This document shows, one piece after another, positions 28,508-39,606 of a stretch of 56,763 nt of DNA. Source of the DNA: Acrasis kona (taxonomy: Eukaryota > Heterolobosea > Eutetramitea > Acrasida > Acrasidae); the NCBI GenBank assembly GCA_026419775.2, contig JAOPGA020001535.1, forward strand, positions 1 to 56,763, read 5' to 3'. Position 1 is the stretch's first letter, and each line of letters opens with the position of its first letter. Below the pieces are notes generated by a model that saw only the letters and a list, made by a program, of their open reading frames with translations, was not told where the DNA came from and did not search any database. The translations under genes were made by a program, and so were the position numbers.

Positions 28508-29747
28508 TTAATTGTCTCTCGTTTTGTCAATCATCTTTTTGAAATCATCAGACTCTACAAATGACAAATACAAGTGTTTTAAAATTTGCTGCTCAATGTC
28601 ATTGACAATTTCATCAAACAACTCAAAACAGGGACCTTCTGTCTGGTATTTTACCTCGCACTTCTTCTTGTCAGCTTGTGTTACATTCAATTCTAATAAA
28701 GATTCTGGGTCAAAAAATACATGCATTATACTTTGTGCTACTTTTCTTCTCTCTCCTTCATCTTCCTTTTTCTTGTAACGTACATTTACTTCTTGCCAGA
28801 ACACAACATTCTCTGCTGCATGTTGCTTTGCGGCAAACACATGAAAGTATTTTAGACGTTTCGGATGGTTTAATATTTTTTGTAAATCAAGTTGATCTGC
28901 TTCCTCTTTATATCGAACGGAAGACAAAGAAGCAGTCGGAACACAATATTTATTTGAAGACTTTTGAGGCGAAGAAGAAGCATTAGGAGACGTTATTTTT
29001 GGTTTATCAGTAGCCTTCTCCACAGACCCGCAGTATATGGCATCACAAAAATCGTTACGGTCCACAGGCGTAATTTCCATCTCCAATCCATAGTTCTCTG
29101 GATTAATCATGACTGATATATAATCTGCTCTAACGGCTTGGTTCGGGTGTCGGAATTCATTCACAACAAGTCCATTTTCAATTACGAACAAGGAAGGAAT
29201 ACGAAAAGGATCTGGGCCCTCCATTGATTTGAAGTAATTCTGATAATGTGGATTCTCCATGGTGCGAGTGACCATAAACTTTAAATCTTTGATTGAAGGT
29301 GGTCTTGACTTTATTTTGAATAGATTTGAAATGGTGAAATCTTCGTCGTAAACAGAGAGCATGTTTAATAAAATGTTATCGCCGTCAGCAAACTAGATAA
29401 TTTAATAATCATGCATTGTCAAGTTATCTTACCTTTGTTATGAACTTTTTAAATACGACGGGCTCCTCAATGTGTACAACAATGGGTACAGTGTTGTATT
29501 GGATCATTGTATTATAAGCTTCCGCAATGTCCTTTAGTGACTCTTTACAGAATTTGCATCCAACACGTCTATAAAGCTTTTTAATAAAAAAAATATACGT
29601 TACGACTCACCTCAAGAACATTAAAAGCACCCTATGCTTCTTGTTCACTTCACCGATGGTTACGCCCTTATTTGTCTTGACAGCGTCGAGGAATCCTTCT
29701 GGAATGTGAGTGAGAGTGATAGCAGTGTTCTCCACAGTGACTGTCAT
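28508..29747 (-). CDS. Thioredoxin-like/RGS fusion protein
   Basis: This three-exon gene has exons 29747-29611, 29568-29433 and 29392-28508, with introns of 42 and 40 bases. The joined frame gives 385 residues. The N-terminal 160 residues form a thioredoxin-fold domain of the PRXL2 (peroxiredoxin-like 2) kind, with a CxxC redox motif at the first splice junction (RRVGCKFCKESL), then EEPVVFKKFITKFADGD and PSLFVIENGLVVNEFRH. After a Ser/Lys linker, residues about 240-380 are an RGS domain (LDLQKILNHPKRLKYFHVF, ENVVFWQEVNVRYK, AQSIMHVFFDPES, LFDEIVNDIEQQIL, LYLSFVESDDFKKM). The RGS part accelerates GTP hydrolysis by G-alpha proteins. The CxxC is intact, so redox control of signalling is possible. 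Confidence 0.78.
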
Positions 29748-31356
29748 AGGTTTGATTTTTTTAATCTTGACAGTGTTTGACTCGATTTAATCCTCCCGAA
29801 ACATTCCGACAGTTTATTAATATCTTGGTTGTAAATGATGGATATTAAAACATAAATAAGGCAATAAAAAAAACACCAAGTAAGGCCCTAATTGCGACAT
29901 TGATAAGATTAAACCCATATGTATGAAAGGTTAACCTTTGTTTATTCCGTACTTCTTCCTGCACTTTTTGATTGTTTTCTCCATTTCGCTCAAGATTGAA
30001 AATTTGTTACATAATTTTGACTTGAGTTGTATAAGATAGTTGTATTATCTTTTGAAATTAATCCCCTCCGGTTGACAAACAGCAAGATAATAGCACACAG
30101 ATGTACTGTGCCTTATTAAATTGTCTAATTGTCAAAAAATAAAGATCATACACGTATTTTCAATATAATGCAATGCGATCAATTAAAGAACTGATTTGCA
30201 GCAGGATCACTCATACAGGGCTAATTTAAATTCTGGGGCCTTCCATTTACACTGTACCAGAGTGGTTTTGATTTTGATGAATATCCCATTAATGACAAGC
30301 GAAAGGCTACTATTCATGATAGTCTACTTGGTTACAGTAGTATGGATGTAGTTAAGCGTTTTTCTAGTAAGATACCAGTCAAAAAGCCACTCCAAGTGTT
30401 GAGGAAGATATCAACCATTTTGATGGAGACCTCCTACTCCATCTAGCACGCGCGTTGCGCAATGCACGCCATCAAATCCGCCAAGCTAGGCGGTCCTTCG
30501 GCTGTATAGAGTCATAAGGTAACTCATCAATAACTATTAACAGGGGTTTATAAAATTATTAACAAACTTTCAAGCTAATCCCTGTTTTATAAAAAATATA
30601 AATAAGGGCATGAGCTAATGTAAGTTTGATATCCAAAAAAAGAATTATGCCAAAACTGAGTAAGCTAGAGAACTATAAACAAGTTGTCCATATTGATGTG
30701 AAAATAATTCGCGTCCTTGATAGCATAATTGTTGTGTGTATTAGATCTAATCTTTTTGTGACATGTATTGGTTCCAACAACGTCAAGTGCGAATTGATTA
30801 GCTTATAAGCGATATTGAGTGTTATTGTGATTATTTGCTTGCTGTTACTCCTCAATCTCAACTCTACCTTTTTGCGGGTTCTTAGTCGATCCATTATGTT
30901 CATGTTTTGAATAAGGTGAGGTTTTGATGTTAATGTAATTTTAGGTACATATATGACATACCATTAACGCTAAAGTGTCGAGATGTAATTTTGAAGCTCA
31001 CTACGTTTGTTGATATTTGGTGTCAACGAGAATTTTTGTAGGCGAATCGACATCTTCTAATTTTCTCAGGTTGTATCGATTTGTATATCAATACTGATCT
31101 AAATATTATAACATTCGAATTAAACAAGCCATTCATGTATAGTACATTAAATCCAATTAACGCAGTGCCTTAGCAAGTGCACGTATCAATTATTGTTTTT
31201 TATGATCCGAACAAAATTATTCTTTATCAGGTCAAAATGGTTTATTTTTAAATGGCTCTTTGTGTCCATAACAGGAATGTTCTCCATTTAAGGTTGAGGA
31301 TCCAAGCAAATAAAAAAGTTATTTTTAAAGATTTAAAATTCACATCACCAATACAA
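29748..31356. other. Long intergenic region with one possible gene fragment
   Basis: This 1.6-kb AT-rich stretch separates the divergent RGS gene and the VWA gene. At about 30,235-30,440 the plus strand has an open frame without ATG (FDFDEYPINDKRK, DSLLGYSSMDVVKRFSSK) that looks like real protein sequence, possibly an orphan exon or a dead gene piece. Short ORFs at 30,626-30,903 overlap on both strands and are not convincing. The upstream part of the VWA ORF (31252-31356) is probably leader. Confidence 0.4.
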
Positions 31357-34300
31357 ATGTCGCTGATACCTCTGTTAGCACTAATTGTACTTGTCTCAAT
31401 AATTTCATTTGCACAAGCTGATTACTTCCCAATACCTCAACGTGGTAATGTAGACAAAAATGGATGTCCCAAGTGCAGGGTTTGTGCCCCACCACCTTGC
31501 CCAACATGTCCTTGTGGAACAAAGTACCCTACCACGATCGGACTCACCACCAGAATGCCGACGACAACAAACTCACCCACAACAACCACTCCCGAAACAA
31601 GACCATCGACTCGGGTGCCGGGCACTAATACTCCTCCTAACACAAACATACCAACCACAACAAGTAGCAATACTAAACCCACTACAAATGCACCATCGAC
31701 AACAAAGGCTCCTACTACAAACACACCTGCCACCACAAAATCGCCGACGTCAGGCCTCACCACAAGGATGCCATCAACGACACGAGCCCCAGCAACATCA
31801 ATTTCTCCGACAACCAATAGACCCGATACAAATAATCCAACTACAAGTGCCCCATCAACTAATAATCCAACCACAAATAATCCAACGTCAACCAACAGCC
31901 CCACCAATTCGCCTTCAACATCGGCTGCGCCATCAATTAATCCGACCACCATTAATCCAACCACAAACACACCTGATACAAATACTCCAACATTCTCCAC
32001 ACAAGCCCCAACCACTAACAAGCCCACGACAAATCCAACGTTCACACCTCCCACAACAAATAACCCTGCGGGCACACCAACGCAGATACCCACATTAACA
32101 CCCGCATCCACTTTTAAACAGACAGCTTCTAATTCCCCAACACAAGTATTAAGTGACGCTCCAACGCCAACCAATGCGGCATCTCCTACACCAATTCCAA
32201 CAAACGTCATAACTGCCAACCCAACACCTACGAATACCCAAATACCATTTTTAACAGATACCCCAACATTTAATCCAACACCAACATTAACTACATCTGA
32301 TATTCCCACATCTATTGGTACTTTAATACCAAGTGATACATCCATACCAACCAATACCGTGATAACAACTCCTACATCAGTACCAGTCGAAACACGAACA
32401 AATACACCAACTGAAGTATCTACCTATGTACCAACTAATGTACTCACCGATACTCCAACACCCACTCCTACTATTACTGACGCTCCTATTGGTACCTCAG
32501 CTGATGTGCCAACTGGAACACCAACTACAACTGATGTTCCCACTGATAAATCAACGCCTACACCAATACCCACCGATACACCAACATTACTATTCACTGA
32601 TTTACCTACTAAGACCCAAACACTGGTACCCACCGATACACCAATATCAACAGAGACTCCTACAGAAATGGTGACAGATGTTCCCACAGATACATCAGCT
32701 TCGACCGTTGTACCATCTGATACCCCTACTGATGCTCCGACTGAAATGTCAACATATACACCTACCGATACACCTATACAAACTAATACTCCTACCGATG
32801 CACCTACTGATGCGTCCACAGATGCATCAACACCTACACCAGTGCCAACCGAAATACCGACATATGTATTAACACCAGCGCCAACCGAGATGCTAATAGA
32901 TACTCCTACTCCGGCAGCTACTAGAACTCCAACTGAAACGCCTACTTCCGCCGACACACAAACAGTCACTCCGACTCAAACTAGTGCTGTCACAGACGTA
33001 ACAACACAGACAGATGCTCCAACTAATACACCGACTGAAACGCCTAACCCGACACCTACCAATATACCTACAGACACACCAACACAAACTAATGCTCCTA
33101 CCGATACACTAACTGATATGCCCATAGATGAATCAACACCTACACCAGTGCCAAATGAAGTACCAACAGATACTCCTACTCTGGTGCCTACCGAAACGCC
33201 TACTTCCACCGACACACCAACAGTCACTCCAACTCAAACTAATACTCCCACAGATTCATCAACACAGACAGATGCTCCAACTGAAACATCAACATCTACA
33301 CCTACCGATACACCTGTACAAACTGATACTCCTACCGATACTCCAACTAATACTCCTACTGACACTCCAACTGAAACATTGTCTTCCACCGATATACCAA
33401 CAGTCACTCCAACTCAAACTAACACTCCCACTGACACTACTATCGGTACCCCTACTAATACTACAACTGATGTTCCTACGCCGACACCTACCGATATACT
33501 TACGGACGCACCAATACAAACTAATACTCCTACCGATTCACCAACTGATACGCCTACAGATGTATCAACACCTACACCAGTACCAACCGATATACTAACA
33601 GATATTCCTACTTCGTTACCTACTGAAACTCCAACTGAAACGCCTACTTCCACCGATACATCAACAGCCACTCCGACTCAAATAGATACTCCTACCGACA
33701 TACCAACTGATACTCCCACCGACATTTCCACCAACACACCAACTGATATTCCTACTGATATTCCAACTGAAATGTCAACATCTACACCTACTGATACACC
33801 AATACAAACTAACACTCCTACCGATGCAACAACTGATACGCCCACAGATGCATCAACACCTACACCAGTGCCAACCGAAATATCAACAGATATATTAACA
33901 CCTACACCAGTGCCTAATGAAGTACCAACAGACATTCCCACTGCGATACCTACTGAAACGCCAACTTCTACCGATACATCCACATTCACTCCAACTCAAA
34001 CTAATACTCCCACAGATTCACCAACTGATACACCGACACCTACCGATATACCTACAGACGCACCTATACAAACTAATACTCCTACCGATGCACCTACTGA
34101 TGCGCCCACAGATGCATCAACACCTACACCAGTGCCAACCGAGATGCTAATAGATACTCCTACTCCGGCAGCTACTGAAACTCCAACTGAAACGCCTACT
34201 TCCACCGACACACTAACAGTCACTCCGACTCAAACAGATACCCCGACAGATACTCCTACCGACACACCGACTAATACTCCAACTGAAACGTCCACACCTT

Positions 34301-36519
34301 CACCTACTGATACAACTACAGACAATCCAACAGACATCCCCACACCTACACCTACTGATACTCCCACTGATACTCCAACAAACATCCCCACTGATACTCC
34401 TACACCAACTGATACTCCTACTGATACTCCTACTGAAACACCTACCCCAACACCTACCAAAATTTCAACTGAGACGCCCACTCCAACAACCACTCCAACT
34501 CCAACTCCAACCGACACTTTAACAGATACCCCCACACCTACACCTACTGACATACCCACTGATACACCAACCTATAGTCCTACGGAGACTTCTACACGTA
34601 CCGACACTCCGACCGAAACGCCAACACCTACCGTTACTCCCACTGAAACTCCAACTCCTACCGTAACTGAGTCTTCCACTCCTACACCTACAACTACTCC
34701 TACAGATACTCCTACATCAACTCCCACACCTACTCCATCAAATACTCCAACTCCAACAGATACTGACACACCTACACCAACTATAAATCCAACTACTATT
34801 CCGACCTCTTCTCCAACTTCTACTTCCACACCCACACCCACCCTAACTCCAACACTCTCACCCATATCAACCACTCTTACACCTATTCCTACCGCCACAC
34901 CTACATTGTCACCATCACAAACGCCTACACCTACACTCACTCCTACACCAACAATTACACCAACTCCAACTCCTACTCCAACTCCTACACGATCCAACAC
35001 TCCAACACCTACTGCTTCACGCACCCCTACTCCCACACCAACCGTCGCAAATATTAGACCTACTGCTAGACCAGCCAACTATACCTTCTACCAAGCCTAT
35101 GTAGATAACTACAATTATCAAATTACCAACTACTTGAGAGACAGTGGCTCCTTTGATCCAAACGGAGACACCATTAGTATAGCTAGTGTCACTTTAGGAA
35201 CATGTCCCAATACATGGGGACTTTCCTTCTCCAACAGTACAGTCAATTTCGTCCCTGGAATCACCTACGTTGGTACATGTTCGCTCAATGTAGTCATCAC
35301 TGACAATCATGGAGATGATCCTCTCACTGATTCATCCACCATCACCATTAAAATCCTTCCCAGGCAACCTCCTGTCGCCAATAATGACTTTTACACTGCT
35401 GATCAAGGAGCAGGTGTCATTAACATACCAGTCAGTGGTTTATTATCCAACGATGTTGCGCCATTTTCCACTGGTATTGTATTCGATCAGTTAGTACCAT
35501 GTGCCACCAGCGGTGCAGGATTTTGTCGTAGAACACCGGTGTATAATCCCTCCACAAATACCATATCTCTAAACATTGATCCATTAAATTGTATTGCCGA
35601 CAAGTTCCAATACTTTATCAGAACAAATGATTCGCTGGCCATTAGAGTCAATGCTACAGTCACGGTGACTTTTGTAAATTGTTATTGTAGATCGGCGGTT
35701 GATATTTACATGGTAATCGATAACTCTGGTAGTATTGGTTCTAGTAACTTTGAATTGGTGCGTCGTTTTGCCATTAACATAACCAATCAGTTATCCATTT
35801 CGACTAGTCAGGTTAATATTGGAATTGTTGATTTTGGTAACTACGGCAATCCAATTCTCAGTTTGAGTAATAACCGAAACACGATCATCAATGCACTTCA
35901 AAATATGCCATACAGAGGAGAGTTAACGAATACAAAGGGAGGTATCTATGCTGCCATGGCTGATATTCTTGGATTCCATGTGAACAATAGAACAAGTTAT
36001 CGCGATGGAAGAGCTGCAGGTAGAGTAAATATACCAAAGGTAATAGTAGTGATTACTGATGGCGTTCCGAACGTACCATTCAGGGCTACTCCTAATACAG
36101 CTGATGCTGGATTCACTGGAGCTCAACTCACCGCTCGTGGTTATACTGATTGTCAGACTTTTTATAATGATGCGAGCAGTAATCCTGTGAATTGTACTCA
36201 AGGAAATTTTACAAACGGAAGTCCTGCCTCGAGCTGTAAATATAATACTAACAATGGTTTACCTTGTTCCGATCCCACTTATTATACTGATCAGATTAAT
36301 TCTTGGACTAGTGCTTCCAAGACTGCATACCCACAATTCCCATTGTGGAGAGTGATTGCAATGGGATTTGGTGAGGTATCCAATAATGACTTTGGAAAGA
36401 GAGTGTTGTTGGCCATGAATTATGATAAGAATCCAAATAATTTGATTGTGGTTGATTTTAATAATTTGAATACCGCTGTTAATCGATTGAGTGATGCTGC
36501 TTGTAATATTGGAAATTAA
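31357..36519 (+). CDS. Mucin-like Thr/Pro-rich secreted VWA protein
   Basis: The start is placed at Met 31357 because it begins a good signal peptide ([21 protein letters not shown]); the frame is open further upstream from 31252. The product has 1,720 residues. After a Cys-rich collar ([18 protein letters not shown]), residues about 58-1,238 are almost only Thr, Pro, Asp and Ser in TPTDTPT-like repeats, a likely heavily O-glycosylated stalk. Two cadherin/VCBS-like beta domains follow ([35 protein letters not shown]). The C-terminal 270 residues are a von Willebrand A domain with a MIDAS motif ([13 protein letters not shown]) and VVITDGVPN. There is no C-terminal membrane segment, so it is secreted or held by partners. 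Adhesion or a surface coat is likely. Confidence 0.88.
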   Translation: MSLIPLLALIVLVSIISFAQADYFPIPQRGNVDKNGCPKCRVCAPPPCPTCPCGTKYPTTIGLTTRMPTTTNSPTTTTPETRPSTRVPGTNTPPNTNIPTTTSSNTKPTTNAPSTTKAPTTNTPATTKSPTSGLTTRMPSTTRAPATSISPTTNRPDTNNPTTSAPSTNNPTTNNPTSTNSPTNSPSTSAAPSINPTTINPTTNTPDTNTPTFSTQAPTTNKPTTNPTFTPPTTNNPAGTPTQIPTLTPASTFKQTASNSPTQVLSDAPTPTNAASPTPIPTNVITANPTPTNTQIPFLTDTPTFNPTPTLTTSDIPTSIGTLIPSDTSIPTNTVITTPTSVPVETRTNTPTEVSTYVPTNVLTDTPTPTPTITDAPIGTSADVPTGTPTTTDVPTDKSTPTPIPTDTPTLLFTDLPTKTQTLVPTDTPISTETPTEMVTDVPTDTSASTVVPSDTPTDAPTEMSTYTPTDTPIQTNTPTDAPTDASTDASTPTPVPTEIPTYVLTPAPTEMLIDTPTPAATRTPTETPTSADTQTVTPTQTSAVTDVTTQTDAPTNTPTETPNPTPTNIPTDTPTQTNAPTDTLTDMPIDESTPTPVPNEVPTDTPTLVPTETPTSTDTPTVTPTQTNTPTDSSTQTDAPTETSTSTPTDTPVQTDTPTDTPTNTPTDTPTETLSSTDIPTVTPTQTNTPTDTTIGTPTNTTTDVPTPTPTDILTDAPIQTNTPTDSPTDTPTDVSTPTPVPTDILTDIPTSLPTETPTETPTSTDTSTATPTQIDTPTDIPTDTPTDISTNTPTDIPTDIPTEMSTSTPTDTPIQTNTPTDATTDTPTDASTPTPVPTEISTDILTPTPVPNEVPTDIPTAIPTETPTSTDTSTFTPTQTNTPTDSPTDTPTPTDIPTDAPIQTNTPTDAPTDAPTDASTPTPVPTEMLIDTPTPAATETPTETPTSTDTLTVTPTQTDTPTDTPTDTPTNTPTETSTPSPTDTTTDNPTDIPTPTPTDTPTDTPTNIPTDTPTPTDTPTDTPTETPTPTPTKISTETPTPTTTPTPTPTDTLTDTPTPTPTDIPTDTPTYSPTETSTRTDTPTETPTPTVTPTETPTPTVTESSTPTPTTTPTDTPTSTPTPTPSNTPTPTDTDTPTPTINPTTIPTSSPTSTSTPTPTLTPTLSPISTTLTPIPTATPTLSPSQTPTPTLTPTPTITPTPTPTPTPTRSNTPTPTASRTPTPTPTVANIRPTARPANYTFYQAYVDNYNYQITNYLRDSGSFDPNGDTISIASVTLGTCPNTWGLSFSNSTVNFVPGITYVGTCSLNVVITDNHGDDPLTDSSTITIKILPRQPPVANNDFYTADQGAGVINIPVSGLLSNDVAPFSTGIVFDQLVPCATSGAGFCRRTPVYNPSTNTISLNIDPLNCIADKFQYFIRTNDSLAIRVNATVTVTFVNCYCRSAVDIYMVIDNSGSIGSSNFELVRRFAINITNQLSISTSQVNIGIVDFGNYGNPILSLSNNRNTIINALQNMPYRGELTNTKGGIYAAMADILGFHVNNRTSYRDGRAAGRVNIPKVIVVITDGVPNVPFRATPNTADAGFTGAQLTARGYTDCQTFYNDASSNPVNCTQGNFTNGSPASSCKYNTNNGLPCSDPTYYTDQINSWTSASKTAYPQFPLWRVIAMGFGEVSNNDFGKRVLLAMNYDKNPNNLIVVDFNNLNTAVNRLSDAACNIGN
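32400..34620 (+). repeat. Coding minisatellite of Thr-Pro-Asp repeats
   Basis: Within the VWA gene, units of about 12-24 bases such as ACTCCTACCGATACACCAA recur many times and longer blocks are repeated almost exactly (for example around 32,810-32,900 and 34,090-34,180). The plus strand is nearly free of G here, so all antisense ORFs are Val/Gly-rich artefacts. Copy number is expected to vary between strains and to cause assembly errors. Confidence 0.85.
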
Positions 36520-36611
36520 AATTGTGAGTTGATGTGAAATTGTTTGGAATATTGTTTAATTGAGTAATGATATATTAATGTGATGAGTGAGCGAATAGAC
36601 ATTAATTAACA

Positions 36612-36842
36612 ATGAAAACACTGATAACTGTTATTCTGTTGATCTTCTTCATCGCTACATCAATGTGTGAGAATCAAAGAAGGTGTCAATTAATTAAAAA
36701 TACCTTTCATGTTCAAAAGATAAAGAAACAGGATGACTGCAAAATACTTTGGGACGAATACCAAAAAAGAAGATGTGTTCGTGAGTCTACTTTGCCTTTT
36801 GATCTTGTATCAGACAGAAGTACACTTGAATGTCGCGGATGA
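36612..36842 (+). CDS. Small secreted Cys-containing protein
   Basis: This 76-residue protein starts MKTLITVILLIFFIATSMC, a clear signal peptide. The mature part is about 57 residues, basic and with four Cys after the cleavage site (RRCQLI, DDCKIL, RRCVRE, LECRG), enough for two disulfides. Size and charge recall antimicrobial or signalling peptides, but no family is recognised. It lies about 90 bases after the VWA gene, on the same strand, with its own AT-rich leader. Confidence 0.6.
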   Translation: MKTLITVILLIFFIATSMCENQRRCQLIKNTFHVQKIKKQDDCKILWDEYQKRRCVRESTLPFDLVSDRSTLECRG

Positions 36843-37137
36843 AGAAGAATTTTTAACCAATAAAGACGGTAATTTTGGCAACTGACGGTATTTTTAGAGT
36901 ATGACATTTGTATTGCACATTCTTATTTGACGTGGCAGAAGGAATTGACTACTCGTCATCAACATCCATCCCACTGTTGATCACAACTTTATCGAATTCC
37001 TCTACAAATCCATCTACTTACAAATCTTGATCTTGAATCAATTATGAGGTCTATAAAGAGCACAACAAAAGATACAAACAGTTCAAATGCCTTCTTGCCA
37101 TGCATCCATTAAAAACATAATTTCAAACAAAATAATT
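36843..37137. other. Short intergenic spacer
   Basis: This spacer lies between convergent genes. A 22-codon minus-strand open stretch near 36,953-37,018 (FVEEFDKVVINSGMDVDDE) looks protein-like but has no start codon or partner exon that I can find. It is left unassigned. Confidence 0.35.
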
Positions 37138-39285
37138 TTAATAATACATTAATTCGCTCAAATCCTTCTTTGAAGCCTTCCTCACCAAAGTACCACTCTG
37201 TTCAGCAAATTGTTGCGTCTGTATAAAATGTTTAAATGCATGCCTCCTCAAATCATTTTTCATTCTCAAATTCTCTGCTTCGCTCATCTTCTTTCCATGA
37301 TTATAATTCTCCATCACAACATTTAATTTCCCTCCTTGCTTCTCAATGTAATTCTGATACAATAAATTCAATTCCGTCGGATTGCTGTTCTTTCTCTTCT
37401 TTCCAGCGATGGTATTGTTAATGTGTTTTTGTAAACCAACTCCCGCCATGACCTCGACGGTATCTATTGCGCTGTCGTCTCCGCTCTTTAGTTGCGTTGC
37501 GAACAATCTACAAATGTAATCATTCTGTAACACCCAATCAAAAATGTCTGATTTTGGTTCCATCTTGTGGTCTAAAGTGCATGGGTTGAAATGGGCGCAT
37601 TGAACGTAATAGGAGAGGACTCTTACAATGTCGCTGATGCGTGATGCTTCTGGTCTTGGTATTGAATATAATGTATTTTCGTTGTGATCAATCATGACGA
37701 TGGAGTCAACAGTTTCTGATTCGTAGTTGATGTGCTGTGTGGATAACTTTGAAGGTGATTGTGATCCTTTGGGCGATGTTGATTTTGGTGATGATGTGAC
37801 GCTCATTCTTCTTTCTACTCCAATGACGAACTTTGATAACCTTCTGACCAAGTTGGCTGATTTGTAACCTGCATATTGTGTGGCTATTCCGCGGTCCCGG
37901 TCGTTAATGATCCTAAAGTTGATTTCATTTTGGTTCCGTATTTCTGATACGTTATTGTCGTCAAGGGAAACTACTGCAATGACTGCACAGTTTGCATTAT
38001 AAAAATTGTCGGTTAGGGAGTTGAGTTCGTCAATTAGGGTTTGGTTGGGTAGGTTGTCGTTAAGCATGATCATGCATGTAAAGTTTAGATTCTTGACCTC
38101 TTGTGAGATGATGTTGACTGGTGGTGTGACATCAAGTGTTGACCTGAATTGTAACAATCGTTGGAGTGACTTTGTGCGTCTGGTATCTTCCGCTAACTCT
38201 ATGACGTTGAGGCCGGTATATTCATTCTCTGAGAAGAATCCTTGAACTTGTCTGTCCGCACCTAGGATCAGGTCAACTAGTATTTCCCTTGTATCGTTGC
38301 AGTTACAACGAACAGAAGACATTAGTGGTGTATCACCTTCATGGTTCTGGGCATCAAAGTGTATATAGCTATTATATTTACACAGTGCTTGGGCAACCTC
38401 AACCTTTTTACATTTAATGGCGTGGTGGAGAGGGGTGTTCAAAGATTTTTTATCTTTTACATTCATCATTCTCATGAGGGTAGTGTACGAACTACCAAGT
38501 ATGTAATTCACAATAACATCTAGTGATTTTACATCTGGGTTTTCAATGTTGGATAAGGCATGGAAAATGTTCTCTCCTTTTTCATTTACGGTTGTAACTA
38601 ACTTCATGAGTATGTTTTGCTGTACAGCGGCCTGACATATACAATCTACAATGTTTGCATCATGAAGACTTGTGAATAAACAAATCTCATTATTCCTATC
38701 TGGCTTTGTGAGTGAGGCACCTTCCTTGAGTAGATACCGAACTGCATCAATGTTACCTAATTCACAAGCTGCATGAAGTGGCGTACATCCTCTTGCAGTT
38801 ACTTTTGCATTAATGTCTGCTTTGAAGAACAATAATGTTTCTGCTGCCTTGAACTGCTTGTCCCTTATTGATGTCCATAGGGGTGTTATTTCATAACAGT
38901 CTTTATAGTTTATGTTCGCCCCTTTCCCAACTAGAGCTGCTAGTACATCCACACACTTGTCGCAGGCTGCGTAATTTAGTGGTGTTGCACTCGTCTTATC
39001 TTTGCACTCTATGTTTGCTCCAATACTTAATAGATAGTCCATAACTTCGATGTTGTTATAACGTGTTGCAACATGTAGTAAACTGCAACCGTTCTCTGAG
39101 GCTATCGAGATGCCGTTAATGTCAAACATATTTCCTGGCTTGCTGATTACTTCCTCGAGTAGATTCTGTAGTTGTGCTAACGAACCTGACTTACAGGCAT
39201 CGTGCAGTGAGTTCACTAGTGTCATCATAACCCTCTGACTGTCCGAACGTTTTCTTTTTTGATGTTGATCATTATGTTGTTTCAA
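37138..39285 (-). CDS. Ankyrin/peroxiredoxin-like/RGS protein
   Basis: This is a single-exon, 715-residue protein. Residues about 20-365 hold seven or eight ankyrin repeats (SLLHVATRYNNIEVMDYLL, TPLNYAACDKCVDVLAALV, TPLHAACELGNIDAVRYLL, TPLHHAIKCKKVEVAQAL). Residues about 395-575 resemble the AhpC/TSA peroxiredoxin fold (ANCAVIAVVSLDDNN, INFRIINDRDRGIATQYAG, SIVMIDHNENTLYSI), interrupted by a Ser/Pro insert. I see no clear peroxidatic Cys context, so it may be non-catalytic. Residues about 595-700 fit the RGS domain (IFDWVLQNDYICRLFATQL, LYQNYIEKQGGKLNVVME, RRHAFKHFIQTQQFAE). With the gene at 28,508-29,747 it is the second protein here that joins a thioredoxin fold to RGS. Confidence 0.65.
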   Translation of the reverse strand: MKQHNDQHQKRKRSDSQRVMMTLVNSLHDACKSGSLAQLQNLLEEVISKPGNMFDINGISIASENGCSLLHVATRYNNIEVMDYLLSIGANIECKDKTSATPLNYAACDKCVDVLAALVGKGANINYKDCYEITPLWTSIRDKQFKAAETLLFFKADINAKVTARGCTPLHAACELGNIDAVRYLLKEGASLTKPDRNNEICLFTSLHDANIVDCICQAAVQQNILMKLVTTVNEKGENIFHALSNIENPDVKSLDVIVNYILGSSYTTLMRMMNVKDKKSLNTPLHHAIKCKKVEVAQALCKYNSYIHFDAQNHEGDTPLMSSVRCNCNDTREILVDLILGADRQVQGFFSENEYTGLNVIELAEDTRRTKSLQRLLQFRSTLDVTPPVNIISQEVKNLNFTCMIMLNDNLPNQTLIDELNSLTDNFYNANCAVIAVVSLDDNNVSEIRNQNEINFRIINDRDRGIATQYAGYKSANLVRRLSKFVIGVERRMSVTSSPKSTSPKGSQSPSKLSTQHINYESETVDSIVMIDHNENTLYSIPRPEASRISDIVRVLSYYVQCAHFNPCTLDHKMEPKSDIFDWVLQNDYICRLFATQLKSGDDSAIDTVEVMAGVGLQKHINNTIAGKKRKNSNPTELNLLYQNYIEKQGGKLNVVMENYNHGKKMSEAENLRMKNDLRRHAFKHFIQTQQFAEQSGTLVRKASKKDLSELMYY

Positions 39286-39606
39286 AATTGTGTACTATAA
39301 CTGAAACAAACATACAAAAATGGTCATTCCGCAACCCTTCACAATCACATCTATTATGTCTGATTGACATAGTTTTGGATGAGATTGATAAGACCAAAAT
39401 TGTATTTGATAGGTAATTTTATATTCTCCTAGATACGTAAATATAGCACATGGGTTGTTTCTAGTCGAGATAATTCACACAAAATTCATTCATACCGAAC
39501 ATGCCCCACGAAATTCCTTTGTTTGATTCAATTCTCGCAGGACTGCGCTTTTTTTCGTTGACGGCATAGTACTAATAATAGACTTCTTTAATTACAAACC
39601 ACCAAC
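39286..39606. other. Divergent promoter region
   Basis: This spacer lies between the ankyrin/RGS gene (minus) and the RCC1 gene (plus). It has no ORF or repeat of note and should hold both promoters. Confidence 0.45.

Noticed and set aside
31437-35078. Long minus-strand Val/Gly-rich ORFs opposite the VWA gene
   Set aside because: They are the antisense of Thr/Pro/Asp repeats on a strand nearly free of G. Composition explains them.
36953-37018. Protein-like stretch FVEEFDKVVINSGMDVDDE on the minus strand
   Set aside because: No start codon or convincing upstream exon was found. It could be chance or a lost exon.
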